NCBI GenBank assembly: GCA_034112105.1
Contig: JAWUVZ010000087.1
Location: 1-47,155, forward strand
Source of the DNA: Glaciecola sp034112105
GTDB taxonomy: Bacteria; Pseudomonadota; Gammaproteobacteria; Enterobacterales; Alteromonadaceae
Direction: 5' to 3'
DNA: 47,155 nt
In this document: positions 8,868 to 16,716 of the stretch, one piece after another
Layout of the letters: every line of letters begins with the position of its first letter
Numbering within the stretch: position 1 is the first letter of the stretch
Position numbers and translations under genes: made by a program
Notes under the pieces: generated by a model
Seen by the model: the letters and a program-made list of their open reading frames with translations, nothing else
Told to the model about the DNA's origin: nothing
The model's database searches: none

Positions 8868-9590
8868 GCCCCACAAAATGTGGTAACAGGTTCATCTCCA
8901 GTATCACTAGTAATAGCGACGGGAGCTGGTTCAGCAACATTGCTGGACAAAGACACTCCTGCTGCAATTCGAGCTGTGCACGCTGTCGCTGACGCACCCG
9001 CGGTAGATATTATTGCAAATAACGCATTAACGCTTTTTGACGGAGCTGCGTTCAAAGGCGCCACAGGTTACATCGAAGTTGCTGCCGGTGATTATCTTAT
9101 TGATGTCGCCGCTGACGCTGATAACACTGTTGTTGTAATAGATGATGCTCCTATTTCGTTAACAGCTGGAATGCGCTACACAGCAGTCGCTAATAATACA
9201 CTCGAGAATATTGATTTAGACCTGATCATTGATACACCTCGAAAGATCGCTACAGCGGCTCAAGTTCGGATATTTCATGCTTCACAGGCAACTCCTAATG
9301 TTGATATATACGTAACGGCGGATGGAGAAATTGCAAATGTTTCGCCAGCATTTTCAGATGTTCCTTATGCAACAGGTGCATTAGCTGAGACTGGATATGT
9401 GCAATTACCTGCGGGCGATTACGTTGTCACAGTAACTCCAACGGGTACAAAGACCGAAGCTATTGAAACGGGTGTTTTATCTCTTGTCGCTGGTGAGATA
9501 TATACGGCCTTTGCAGTTGATGGTGATATGGAAGGTGATGCACCACAACTGATCCTGCTAGATGGCTTTGTTACCCCAGTATCAGAGTAA
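8868..9590 (+). pseudogene. DUF4397 lipoprotein, C-terminal half after two in-frame stops
   Basis: This continues exactly the frame of the gene at 8181. The junction reads G-T-L-stop-Q-A-A-G-S-D-L-L-I-stop-A-P-Q-N, with TAA at 8835-8837 and 8865-8867. It aligns without gaps to the matching segment GVLSLVAGEIYTAFA of the later repeat, so length is kept and only two codons have become stops. Downstream are two further repeats (IRAVHAVADAPAVDII and VRIFHASQATPNVDIYV), ending at TAA 9590. No ribosome site precedes the first possible restart (GTG 8880), so this half is probably not translated on its own unless the stops are read through. The intact ancestor would have had about 469 residues. Confidence 0.7.
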
Positions 9591-9636
9591 ACATTTTTTT
9601 ACCCCTACAGTTAACGTATGTTGACTGCTGGCATCT

Positions 9637-9666
9637 AAAGCTGAGCGTGTTGCTCAGCTTTTTTTT
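9637..9666 (+). terminator. Strong intrinsic terminator after the DUF4397 gene
   Basis: A 10-bp perfect stem (AAAGCTGAGC at 9637-9646, complement at 9652-9661) has a 5-nt loop, and eight T in a row cover 9659-9666. Confidence 0.9.
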
Positions 9667-9736
9667 GCTCAATAAGGGGCTGATTGTTTTGACACTTTAT
9701 ACATCCACTTTAAATAAACAGCATTCATTATAAAAC

Positions 9737-9767
9737 CTTAAGCATCACTTAAGTATTCAGTTATAAT
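9737..9767 (+). promoter_or_regulatory. PmrA/QseB-type box and -10 element of the two-component operon
   Basis: The direct repeat CTTAAG-CATCA-CTTAAG (9737-9753) is a perfect YTTAAG-N5-YTTAAG PmrA/QseB box. A consensus TATAAT (9762-9767) follows eight bases later, and the response regulator starts 33 bp after that. This is the standard arrangement for activation by a PmrA/QseB-type regulator and suggests autoregulation by the first gene of the operon. Confidence 0.75.
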
Positions 9768-9799
9768 ATTTTGCAATATACCGTTTATAAATTTAGCGT

Positions 9800-10465
9800 A
9801 TGAGACTACTATTAGTTGAAGATGACACGCGTCTTGCTGAAGAGTTAAGCAAATCGTTGAGACACAAAGGTTATGCTATTACTCATATGCCTACCGCTGA
9901 AAGTGCGATGGGTTCGTTGTCGAGTAATGAATTCTCCATGATGATCCTAGATTTAGGCTTACCTGATATGGACGGCATTGATCTATTAAAAAAAGCGAAG
10001 AAAAAATACCCTGATTTGTCTATTATTATACTCACAGCTAGAGACACGACTACTGACAAGATAGATGGTTTAGATGCTGGTGCTGATGATTATCTTGCGA
10101 AGCCCTTCGATATTGATGAACTGTTAGCCAGATTAAGAGCAATGGAGCGTCGTTTAGGTACCGCAACATCTTCATTAATCGATATCAATGAAGTAAGTTT
10201 AGATATCGCGTCGCACGAACTTGGTGTCGCTGGTGAAAAGGTTGAACTGCCGCGCAGAGAGTTTATGTTGCTCAAAGCTTTAATGGAGAACCACGGCAGA
10301 ATCCAAAGCAAACAGCACCTCGAAAAAACACTATACGAATGGGGTGAAGAAGTAAGTAGCAATGCGATAGAAGTGCACATTCACAATTTACGAAAACGAT
10401 TACCTGACAAATTTATAAAAACAATTAGAGGCGTAGGTTATAGTGTTCCTAAGCAAGCAAGGTAA
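9800..10465 (+). CDS. OmpR-family response regulator (PmrA/QseB-like)
   Basis: A cytoplasmic DNA-binding response regulator of 221 aa. The receiver domain has acidic pocket D8-D9, phospho-acceptor D51 (MMILDLGLPDMDG), T79 and K101 (AKPFD). The winged-helix domain follows, ending HIHNLRKRLPDKFIKTIRGV and GYSVP. The linker and overall length fit the QseB/PmrA/TctD group. The PmrA-type box in its own promoter supports this. The histidine kinase starts two bases after its stop codon, so the two are co-translated partners. Confidence 0.93.
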   Translation: MRLLLVEDDTRLAEELSKSLRHKGYAITHMPTAESAMGSLSSNEFSMMILDLGLPDMDGIDLLKKAKKKYPDLSIIILTARDTTTDKIDGLDAGADDYLAKPFDIDELLARLRAMERRLGTATSSLIDINEVSLDIASHELGVAGEKVELPRREFMLLKALMENHGRIQSKQHLEKTLYEWGEEVSSNAIEVHIHNLRKRLPDKFIKTIRGVGYSVPKQAR

Positions 10466-10467
10466 GT

Positions 10468-11853
10468 ATGTATAGCATCAGTAAACAGCTTACTCTACTA
10501 CTTATTTGCTCTCTAACACTGGTTGTATTCAGTGCGGCAATTCAGGGTTATCGATCCAGTACAGATATTTCAAGCAGGACTTACGATGACGAATTAAAGG
10601 TTGTCGCACAAGGCCTTGTTCCCATTGCTATCAATTGGGACACCAATGGGGCTAACGAAGGGATAGAGCAGCCTGGACAAATCCTAAAGTCCAAAGAGGC
10701 TTTGCCCGAGTTAACAGCTCAAAGTTTTAAACAAAGTGTCGAATTTGCCTACCAAATTGTGGTCAATAGCAAAGCGGTAATCCGCACTGAGAACACTCCA
10801 ACAGAGCCCATAGGCGAATTAAAACACGGATTTTCAGATGTTAGCTTTTTGGGTAAACGCTGGCGTCTGTTTACCATTGAATTTACTCACAATGAATGGA
10901 TATTGGTAGCTCAACAACGCAAGCTACGCGGCTTGATTGTTGAAGAGATGATTTTAGCTGCAGTAAAGCCCATTATTTGGGTTATGCCTTTTTTAGGCTT
11001 GCTCATATTTTTCATTACCACTAGAAGCCTAGCGCCGCTAAAACAGTTATCGAGAGATTTACAAAAACGCCAGTCGACAAATTTATCTCAATTGAATATC
11101 AACAATCGAAGCACTGAACTTGAACCGGTTATTCAAACACTGAATTTACTGTTTGCCCGTTTAACTTCATCCTTTGAGCGCGAGCGGGAATTTGTGTCGC
11201 ATGCAGCACATGAGTTGCGCACACCGCTGAGTGTGATGAAAATTAATTTGCACAACCTGCAGAACAATCCAAGTGACATAAACACCGACTTGCCGAAACT
11301 ACAAGAAGATGTAGAAAGGATGATACAGGCAGTCAATCAACTACTGATGCTGAGTAAAACAAACCCTGAATTATTGCTGCAGGACAAAGAAAAAGTCGAT
11401 TTATTAGAGATGTGTCAAAGTGTTATCGGTGACCTGTATCCGCACATTGAACAAAAGCAACAAACGATTGAATTGCTTGGTGAGCAGCAATTTGTATTTT
11501 CTAAGCCTTTTCTAATGCAAACGTTAATTTCAAATTTAATCACAAATGCTATCAAGTATTCACCTTTCCAAGGACAAATACGTGTTGATGTGAATAAGGT
11601 TGGCACAAGCGTTTTGCTTGCTATTGAAGACTCGGGCCCGGGCATTCCAGTCTCTATGCGGGAAAATGTATTAAAGCGTTTTTATCGTACTGATGACGCT
11701 GTAAATAAAGGAATTTTAGGTAGCGGTTTAGGCTTAACAATTGTGGCTCAGATATTAGCTACGCACGGTGCCACACTTACATTTTCAGATTCAGAGTTAG
11801 GCGGCTTATTAGTCCAAGTAAAGTTTACAATTGATGATGGCTTACCTCTGTGA
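10468..11853 (+). CDS. QseC-like sensor histidine kinase
   Basis: An inner-membrane sensor kinase of 461 aa. TM1 is about residues 8-26 and TM2 about 166-185, enclosing a periplasmic domain of about 140 residues whose end (GFSDVSFLGKRWRLFTIEF, then WILVAQQ) resembles QseC sensors. The cytoplasmic part has the phospho-acceptor H248 in HAAHELRTPLSVMK, an N box (NLITNAIKYSP) and G boxes (EDSGPGIP, GSGLGLTIV). It is predicted to phosphorylate the regulator encoded just upstream. The ligand is not shown by sequence; the iron-like genes downstream and the PmrA-type box make a metal signal plausible, but no clean ExxE iron motif was found in the periplasmic part. Confidence 0.92.
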   Translation: MYSISKQLTLLLICSLTLVVFSAAIQGYRSSTDISSRTYDDELKVVAQGLVPIAINWDTNGANEGIEQPGQILKSKEALPELTAQSFKQSVEFAYQIVVNSKAVIRTENTPTEPIGELKHGFSDVSFLGKRWRLFTIEFTHNEWILVAQQRKLRGLIVEEMILAAVKPIIWVMPFLGLLIFFITTRSLAPLKQLSRDLQKRQSTNLSQLNINNRSTELEPVIQTLNLLFARLTSSFEREREFVSHAAHELRTPLSVMKINLHNLQNNPSDINTDLPKLQEDVERMIQAVNQLLMLSKTNPELLLQDKEKVDLLEMCQSVIGDLYPHIEQKQQTIELLGEQQFVFSKPFLMQTLISNLITNAIKYSPFQGQIRVDVNKVGTSVLLAIEDSGPGIPVSMRENVLKRFYRTDDAVNKGILGSGLGLTIVAQILATHGATLTFSDSELGGLLVQVKFTIDDGLPL

Positions 11854-12242
11854 TTATGCATAATAAGCGCATTTATCACATATTAGTCGCATCAGTTTGT
11901 GCCTACTTCAGCATAACTGCAGCCTATGCAGCTAAGGTTATTACCATTGATCTGAGAGATAACATTTTTGAACCCAGCGTTATTACTATTTCTAAAAACA
12001 CGAAAATAAAATTAATTATCGTTAATCATGATGATTCACCCGAAGAGTTCGATAGCTTCGATCTCAACCGTGAAAAAGTCATTTTTGCGAATTCAAGCGC
12101 AATTTTATTTATTGGCCCACTACCAAAAGGCACCTATCACTTCTTTGGCGAATATCATCCCGAGACCGCAATAGGCAAGGTCATCGTCACTAACTGCGAA
12201 ACAATGCGAATCGAATCGTCTGAGGAAATAGCTACATGCTGA
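11850..12242 (+). CDS. Periplasmic cupredoxin-domain protein
   Basis: A signal peptide ending around AAYA precedes one cupredoxin-like beta domain of about 100 residues (VITIDLRDNIFEPSVITISK, then PEEFDSFDLNREKVI, IGPLPKGTYHFFGEYHPETA and GKVIV). Proteins of this kind accompany FTR1-type iron permeases and are thought to handle copper or iron at the periplasmic face; H in GEYHPETA is a probable metal ligand. The GTG start overlaps the kinase stop (GTGA); ATG 11856 is an alternative two codons in. It overlaps the next gene by seven bases, which indicates translational coupling. Confidence 0.75.
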   Translation: MIMHNKRIYHILVASVCAYFSITAAYAAKVITIDLRDNIFEPSVITISKNTKIKLIIVNHDDSPEEFDSFDLNREKVIFANSSAILFIGPLPKGTYHFFGEYHPETAIGKVIVTNCETMRIESSEEIATC

Positions 12243-13075
12243 TAAACAGTCTACTTCTCTTTATCGAGGAAACATTACCTATTTTTATTTTGTACGCTTA
12301 TATTTGCGCTTGGCATTCCTTTTTCGACGCCAGCAAAAAGACAGCGCAGTTAGAGACTAAACGAGTCAAACCCTTGGCTATCTGGTTCTTTACACTTAAG
12401 CAAGACCATCACTCTTTTTACTTTTTCAGCATAATCTTGGGGCTTTTATGTAGCGCCATTCTAACCCATTTTCGCCCTTGGTTAGGAATGACACTTGAGG
12501 GTATTGGCTATGAGATATTTCTGATTGGCATATCCCTCAGCCTAACAACCAGCGTCATATTCGGGCAAACCACAAATAATGATCTTGTCCGTAAATTATT
12601 ATTTAGTTTAAGCCTATTTTTGTTAGTACTCCCCCATGCCAGTGACTTTATTGTGTTTTTTACATCGATTGGACAAACGCAATTGCATGCGAGTGTTTAT
12701 GTTGGTGTAAGCGTCGGTTTGGGCATTTGCATTAGCATTAGCTACCTTCTTTTCTTTGTATTTGTGAATATAGATAAGAGTCTGCCACTCAAACTGGCAA
12801 TTGCCCTATTTTTAGCTGGGCAATTAAGTAACATCGTCACGGTGTTGCAGCAAATTGATGTGTTATCTTCCTCGCTCCCTCTTTGGAATACCAACAATTT
12901 AATTTCTGATAGAAACGAATATGGTCAGTTTTTCCATGTCCTTATCGGATATGACGCAACGCCTACGCTTGTCTATTTAGCTGTTTTTGGTGCCTCTACA
13001 ATTATCATTTTTACGCTTTTAATGAGAACTAAACTTATTAAAGGTAAAAGTACCATTCATGGAGTTGTTCAATGA
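12236..13075 (+). CDS. FTR1-like multi-span permease (probable iron transport)
   Basis: An inner-membrane protein of 279 aa with about seven hydrophobic spans. It opens with an acidic pair in the first span (LLLFIEETLPIFILYAYICA) where FTR1/EfeU permeases carry an REGLE-type acidic motif. The last span region FFHVLIGYDATPTLVYLAVF resembles the FTR1 C-terminal span. The canonical REGLE is not present, so this is a divergent member or a different fold with the same context. The cupredoxin gene directly upstream supports metal transport. The start has GAGGA about nine bases before the ATG. I infer ferric or ferrous iron import; copper or another metal remains possible. Confidence 0.6.
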   Translation: MLINSLLLFIEETLPIFILYAYICAWHSFFDASKKTAQLETKRVKPLAIWFFTLKQDHHSFYFFSIILGLLCSAILTHFRPWLGMTLEGIGYEIFLIGISLSLTTSVIFGQTTNNDLVRKLLFSLSLFLLVLPHASDFIVFFTSIGQTQLHASVYVGVSVGLGICISISYLLFFVFVNIDKSLPLKLAIALFLAGQLSNIVTVLQQIDVLSSSLPLWNTNNLISDRNEYGQFFHVLIGYDATPTLVYLAVFGASTIIIFTLLMRTKLIKGKSTIHGVVQ

Positions 13076-13782
13076 AACATATAACCGCATTTTTTATGTG
13101 CTTATGTATTATTATGCAAAGCGGGATTGCCTTCAAAATCGATGCTTCTGAATCCGTCGACAAGGTTTATCACCCATATGTAATGCCGTTTGCAAGGGAA
13201 TTCGAATGGCGGTTTAGCTCTAGAAAAAATGACGATGGCAATGAACTTCTGCAACGCATTGCCTATGGACAAGCAATTTCCGAGTACGTAACTGTTGAAG
13301 GTTACCTTGTTGGAGAACGTGACTCAGATGATAATTTTGGATTGCATTCTTATGAAATTGAAACTCGATGGATGTTGACTGACCAAGGCCAGTATTGGGC
13401 TGATTGGGGAGCACTATTTGAACTTGAAAAAAGACATCAAAAAGACAGTTGGGAATTTACTACAGGCATACTCGCTGAAAAAGAATTTGGTCGTAATAGT
13501 TTAACTATTAATTTGCTTGCATCTCAAAGTTGGGGTGGTGATACGATTAAGAAACTGCAAGGTGAGTTTAGATTAAAATATCGATATCGATGGATACCTG
13601 AAATTCAGCCTGCTATTGAAATTTACTCTAGTCGCGATTTTTTAGGCATTGGGCCCGCATTTATGGGTATAAAGCGCTTTGAAGGTCAACGCCAACTCAA
13701 GTGGGAATTAGGTTTTATAGCGGGCTTGAATGGTAAATCAACTGATCATACACTGAGGTTTGTTTTGGAAATGGAGTTTTAA
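13072..13782 (+). CDS. Outer-membrane beta-barrel-like protein of the metal operon
   Basis: A signal peptide of about 25 residues is followed by alternating amphipathic strands rich in W, Y, F and charged residues, and the protein ends in an aromatic residue (FVLEMEF), as outer-membrane barrels do. At 236 aa it could form 8-10 strands. ATGA overlap with the permease gene indicates tight coupling. The family was not recognised by name. By position it could be the outer-membrane component for the cupredoxin/FTR1-like system. Confidence 0.65.
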   Translation: MKHITAFFMCLCIIMQSGIAFKIDASESVDKVYHPYVMPFAREFEWRFSSRKNDDGNELLQRIAYGQAISEYVTVEGYLVGERDSDDNFGLHSYEIETRWMLTDQGQYWADWGALFELEKRHQKDSWEFTTGILAEKEFGRNSLTINLLASQSWGGDTIKKLQGEFRLKYRYRWIPEIQPAIEIYSSRDFLGIGPAFMGIKRFEGQRQLKWELGFIAGLNGKSTDHTLRFVLEMEF

Positions 13783-13786
13783 CTCA

Positions 13787-14482
13787 ATGAATAATCGAAT
13801 TTTCAGTATTGACGTGCTGCGCACGTTTGCCATTGTTCTAATGGTGATATTTCATTTCATATATGATCTGAAATTTTTCGGTTATGTGGATTGGAATACC
13901 CCTGATGGTGAAGGATGGCGTACTTTTCGCCACGTTATTCTCACCTCATTCTTCATTTGCTTAGGCGCATCTCTGCATTTGTCTTATCAAAGTAGCATCA
14001 ATTGGAACAAGTTTGGTAAACGCTTAGTTCAAATTTTAGCGAGTGCATTGGCAATCAGTTTAGTTTCTTTGTTAATGGTGCCCAATAATTATATCTATTT
14101 TGGCGTTTTACATTTTATTGCTGTTGCCAGCATCCTTTGTATTATCTTTGCAAATAAACCACGTATCTCGTTAATTATCGGCCTTGCTATCATTACTGTT
14201 TATAACATCGGTTGGGTATCTGGCATATGGCCATTTAATTATATCAGGGACCAGCTGCCGACATATTCAAATGACTACGTCGGTCTGTTCCCATGGCTCG
14301 GCGTGGTGTTCGTCGGTATTTGGTTCGCTTCAACCTCATTTTTAAAAAATGACCCTCTCCAACGCTTTAACAAAAATACTTGGATAGCATTCCCAGGCAA
14401 ACATAGTTTAGTGATTTATCTTATCCATCAACCGGCTTTCTTTGCCATATTTGGATTAATAAAGTATCTGCAACAAAGCTAA
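13787..14482 (+). CDS. DUF1624 / HGSNAT-like membrane acyltransferase
   Basis: A multi-span protein of 231 aa with the family opening RIFSIDVLRTFAIVLMVIFH, then IYDLKFFGY, SFFICLGASLHLSY and the closing GKHSLVIYLIHQPAFF. It belongs to the heparan-alpha-glucosaminide N-acetyltransferase-like (DUF1624) group, putative transmembrane acetyltransferases acting on sugars. The ATG at 13787 is chosen because the N-terminus then matches the family; GGAG lies ten bases upstream, inside the end of the preceding gene. It is the last gene of the operon, with no clear terminator after it. Its link to the metal genes is unclear. Confidence 0.8.
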   Translation: MNNRIFSIDVLRTFAIVLMVIFHFIYDLKFFGYVDWNTPDGEGWRTFRHVILTSFFICLGASLHLSYQSSINWNKFGKRLVQILASALAISLVSLLMVPNNYIYFGVLHFIAVASILCIIFANKPRISLIIGLAIITVYNIGWVSGIWPFNYIRDQLPTYSNDYVGLFPWLGVVFVGIWFASTSFLKNDPLQRFNKNTWIAFPGKHSLVIYLIHQPAFFAIFGLIKYLQQS

Positions 14483-14538
14483 TTTGACTGCGCGAGCATA
14501 TTAATGTCTTAAATTAGATATTAATGTTGGAAACTCAA

Positions 14539-14707
14539 ATGCAGTGGGTTACAGGCATTGTTGCTATACCAATTGAACTCTGTGGTCGCAATGGTTGTTG
14601 GCAATTGATTAATATTATTCCTATTGTGGGTTGCATAGTGATGATAGTTTTCTTTACCTGACCAAGGGAATAATGAATACGAACCTGATCCGAAGGTCGC
14701 TTCATGA
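14539..14707 (+). pseudogene. Remnant of a DUF805 membrane protein gene
   Basis: The first frame reads MQW and then GRNGCWQLINIIPIVGCIVM-IVFF, the C-terminal span of DUF805 proteins (usual GRSGWWQLI...IPIVGWIV). After a frameshift near 14655 it continues LPDQGNNEYEPDPKVAS, the usual DUF805 tail with a (N/E)xYGPDP-like motif. The N-terminal spans are missing. It is therefore a deleted and frameshifted remnant. Confidence 0.6.
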
Positions 14708-14853
14708 ATGGGTATCAAGCGCTTGGCCTGTATTTAGTGATGAAGCTTTAAACTGTGCAAAGTCAAGACCTTTTGAATAGATCAGGGATGTCGTTTATTC
14801 TGCTGAATCACGACCTTACGTCCGCCTACACTTTTTTTGACAGGACAATATAG

Positions 14854-15260
14854 ATGAATATTTCGCTACTATTTTTTAGATTAGTCGTTATCTTGTTTAC
14901 TTTATTTTTTATCGCCCCGGCCCTGGGCGTTGATTCAGTGCTCGAGTTTCGTGCAAGTGGCAAGCTGGTGAACAAGATTTCATTAGCAGAACTGAAAGAC
15001 GAGATAAAATCTCATGAAATAAATGTATTTAATTCTATAGCAGGAAAAGAAAAGAAAGAGGCAAAGTTGGACCTGATCTAGACGCTCCTCAAAGCATTGT
15101 AGCTTATCGCTCGAAGCATATGATCAAGGAGATGATCAAGCATTCATCCAAGTATCGTTATAGTATTATGCCGGATCATAATGATCTATCTGACTCCGAT
15201 TTAGATGACTTATATACCTATTTTCAGTTTCAAATGACCGCAAAGACCACGAACCGTTAG
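14854..15260 (+). pseudogene. Remnant of a molybdopterin-oxidoreductase/cytochrome c fusion gene
   Basis: The 5' frame keeps a ribosome site (AGGACAATATAG before ATG 14854), a signal peptide (LFFIAPALG) and SVLEFRASGKLVNKISLAEL followed by HEINVFNSIAGKEKK, typical of an exported oxidoreductase domain; it stops at TAG 15081. In another frame, from 15069, the sequence reads GPDLDAPQSIVAYRSKHM, then SKYRYSIMPDHNDLSDSDLD and LYTYFQFQ, the C-terminal end of a cytochrome c domain including the MPDH methionine-ligand region. The middle, including any CxxCH haem motif, is gone. This is an internal deletion plus frameshift. It lies just upstream of a thiol/flavin redox operon and may once have worked with it. 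Confidence 0.6.
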
Positions 15261-15896
15261 AAAGGCCGGTGCACAGCGTTACTTTCTTCTACTAGGCGAG
15301 GGAAAAACCAGAGGCTCCTAAATAACACAACTGTTAAAATCAGCAGATCGCATTTATGCGCAACTACTTTCAACGAACTTGCTCCTATGAATTTTACATT
15401 TTGTAATTTTACATTTTACATTTTGAATTTTGAATTTTGAATTTTGAATTTTATTAATAACAAAAAAATCCCCCGAGCGCGAAGCTTCAGATTCAAAATT
15501 TGAATGTGCTATTTTCAGACCATTTAGCTTCGAAAATTGACGTTTTAAGCTCTTGGTCAGCTTTACATCTGAACGTATGCCAGGCTATTGCAGCCTACTG
15601 CTGGTTTAGTCTACTTGTCTATGCGTAATTCCCCCTATCATTTTAATTCGGCTGATCAGGATTCCAAACATTCGTACATCTAGCTTTAGTGGTGTTCAAA
15701 CCAAGTATTTACTCAGCTTCAAACTTTAACAAATTTGACAAAAATCTATAGACAAAAATTAGCAAGTTTAGGCCAGTTATAATTTCTAACCTTAATTCAC
15801 TCTCACAATGACTTTACTTATCTCCAGAAAAGTTTTATCTCGCTGAGGTAGATATGCACCTTAAGTCAAACACAAAAATGTTGAAGGTAATTCTCA
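15261..15896. other. Gene-free, AT-rich decay region
   Basis: No frame in these 636 bases looks like a gene. It holds the heptamer repeat at 15421, several small palindromes (TTCAAAATTTGAA near 15492), and sequence of no recognisable origin. With the two remnants before it, it marks a zone of past deletion or insertion. Confidence 0.5.
15421..15453. repeat. Heptamer tandem repeat TTTTGAA x4
   Basis: Four perfect copies of TTTTGAA at 15421-15448 plus a partial copy, preceded by degenerate TTTTACA units from about 15392. A slippage-prone microsatellite in non-coding DNA. Confidence 0.8.
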
Positions 15897-15929
15897 GCTA
15901 AGGTTTCCTTAAGTTTTGCTGAATATACT
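15897..15929 (+). promoter_or_regulatory. Second PmrA/QseB-type box with -10 element
   Basis: GCTAAG-GTTTC-CTTAAG (15897-15913) repeats the half-site pair of the box at 9737 with the same 5-bp spacing; the second half is identical and the first matches 4 of 6. TATACT at 15924-15929 can serve as -10, about 30 bp before the thioredoxin start. It suggests that the redox operon is in the same regulon as the two-component system 6 kb upstream. Confidence 0.45.
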
Positions 15930-15959
15930 TGTGAAATATTTATATTGTTGAGTGTTGTT

Positions 15960-16448
15960 ATGCGATCAAAATCTCACGTTTTAATTTTTATCACTTTATT
16001 GCTTGCCGCTGGAATTGCCAACGCTTCCGCTGCTAAAGAATTTACACTTCCAGACTTTCATTCCAATGAGCAACTAGTTTCCCTGCAGGATTTTAAAGGC
16101 AAAGTCGTCTATTTGGATTTTTGGGCGAGCTGGTGCAAACCGTGCCGAACTTCTTTTGGCTGGATGAATGAGATGCAAACTAAGTATGCTGCGCAAGGGT
16201 TTGAAGTTATCAGTATTAATTTAGACCAAGATAAGCCTTCAATTAACACTTTTTTAGCAAGTTACCCTGCGAATTTTAGCATTCTCTTGGATCCTAAGGG
16301 AGAGGTTGCCGCCGACTATGGACTAGTCGGTATGCCAAGTAGTTACTTAATTGATAAGCATGGAATTTTGCGTAAAGCCCACACCGGTTTTTTTATTAAA
16401 AACACAACACAATATGAACAAGAAATTATCTCTTTATTGTCTGAGTAG
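15960..16448 (+). CDS. TlpA-like periplasmic thiol-disulfide oxidoreductase
   Basis: A 162-residue thioredoxin-fold protein with an N-terminal signal peptide (LLLAAGIANASA). The active site is DFWASWCKPCRTSF (CxxC), and VGMPSSYLIDKHG contains the cis-proline. It would act in the periplasm as a thiol reductant, for example on cytochrome or cysteine-rich partners; the following lipoprotein ends in a Cys-Gly-Cys. ATG 15960 (MRSKSHVLIF) is preferred over TTG codons 15945/15948. It is the first gene of a four-gene unit and is preceded by a PmrA-type box. Confidence 0.88.
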   Translation: MRSKSHVLIFITLLLAAGIANASAAKEFTLPDFHSNEQLVSLQDFKGKVVYLDFWASWCKPCRTSFGWMNEMQTKYAAQGFEVISINLDQDKPSINTFLASYPANFSILLDPKGEVAADYGLVGMPSSYLIDKHGILRKAHTGFFIKNTTQYEQEIISLLSE

Positions 16449-16458
16449 GAGCAAGCAT

Positions 16459-16716
16459 ATGAATATTATAAAAATAAAAACATCCAAAAATCACACTAAA
16501 AACCTAATTTCGGTGTTTTTCATTATCACGGCTATACAATTAGGTGGATGTGCAAATTTAGGCGTGCAGCCTTGGGAACGAGACTTATTGGCCAAAGATG
16601 AAATGGCTTTAAATGCTGACGCAGTCGATATAGGGTTAGACGAACATATTTATTTTAGTAAGGAGGGCACGAGCGGCGGACGTTCATTTGCTGGTGGAGG
16701 TTGCGGATGCAATTAA
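16459..16716 (+). CDS. DUF4266 small lipoprotein
   Basis: An 85-residue lipoprotein with lipobox LGGC in IQLGGCANLG, followed by the family signature VQPWERDLLAKDEM and a C-terminal tail ending FAGGGCGCN with two cysteines. AGGAG seven bases upstream of ATG 16459 fixes the start; the longer frame from 16351 only overlaps the thioredoxin gene. DUF4266 genes recur next to DUF3570 and ApbE genes, but their function is not established. The terminal CGC may be a metal or thiol site served by the thioredoxin upstream (inference). Confidence 0.85.
   Translation: MNIIKIKTSKNHTKNLISVFFIITAIQLGGCANLGVQPWERDLLAKDEMALNADAVDIGLDEHIYFSKEGTSGGRSFAGGGCGCN

Noticed and set aside
14521..14718. 65-codon minus-strand frame
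   Set aside because: Antisense to the DUF805 remnant, which explains the sequence better.
15600..15720. Possible insertion-sequence end near GGCTGATCAGGATTCC
   Set aside because: It felt familiar but no terminal inverted repeat, target duplication or transposase frame could be found.
15860..15865. Additional CTTAAG before the redox operon
   Set aside because: No second half-site at the 5-bp spacing on either side.
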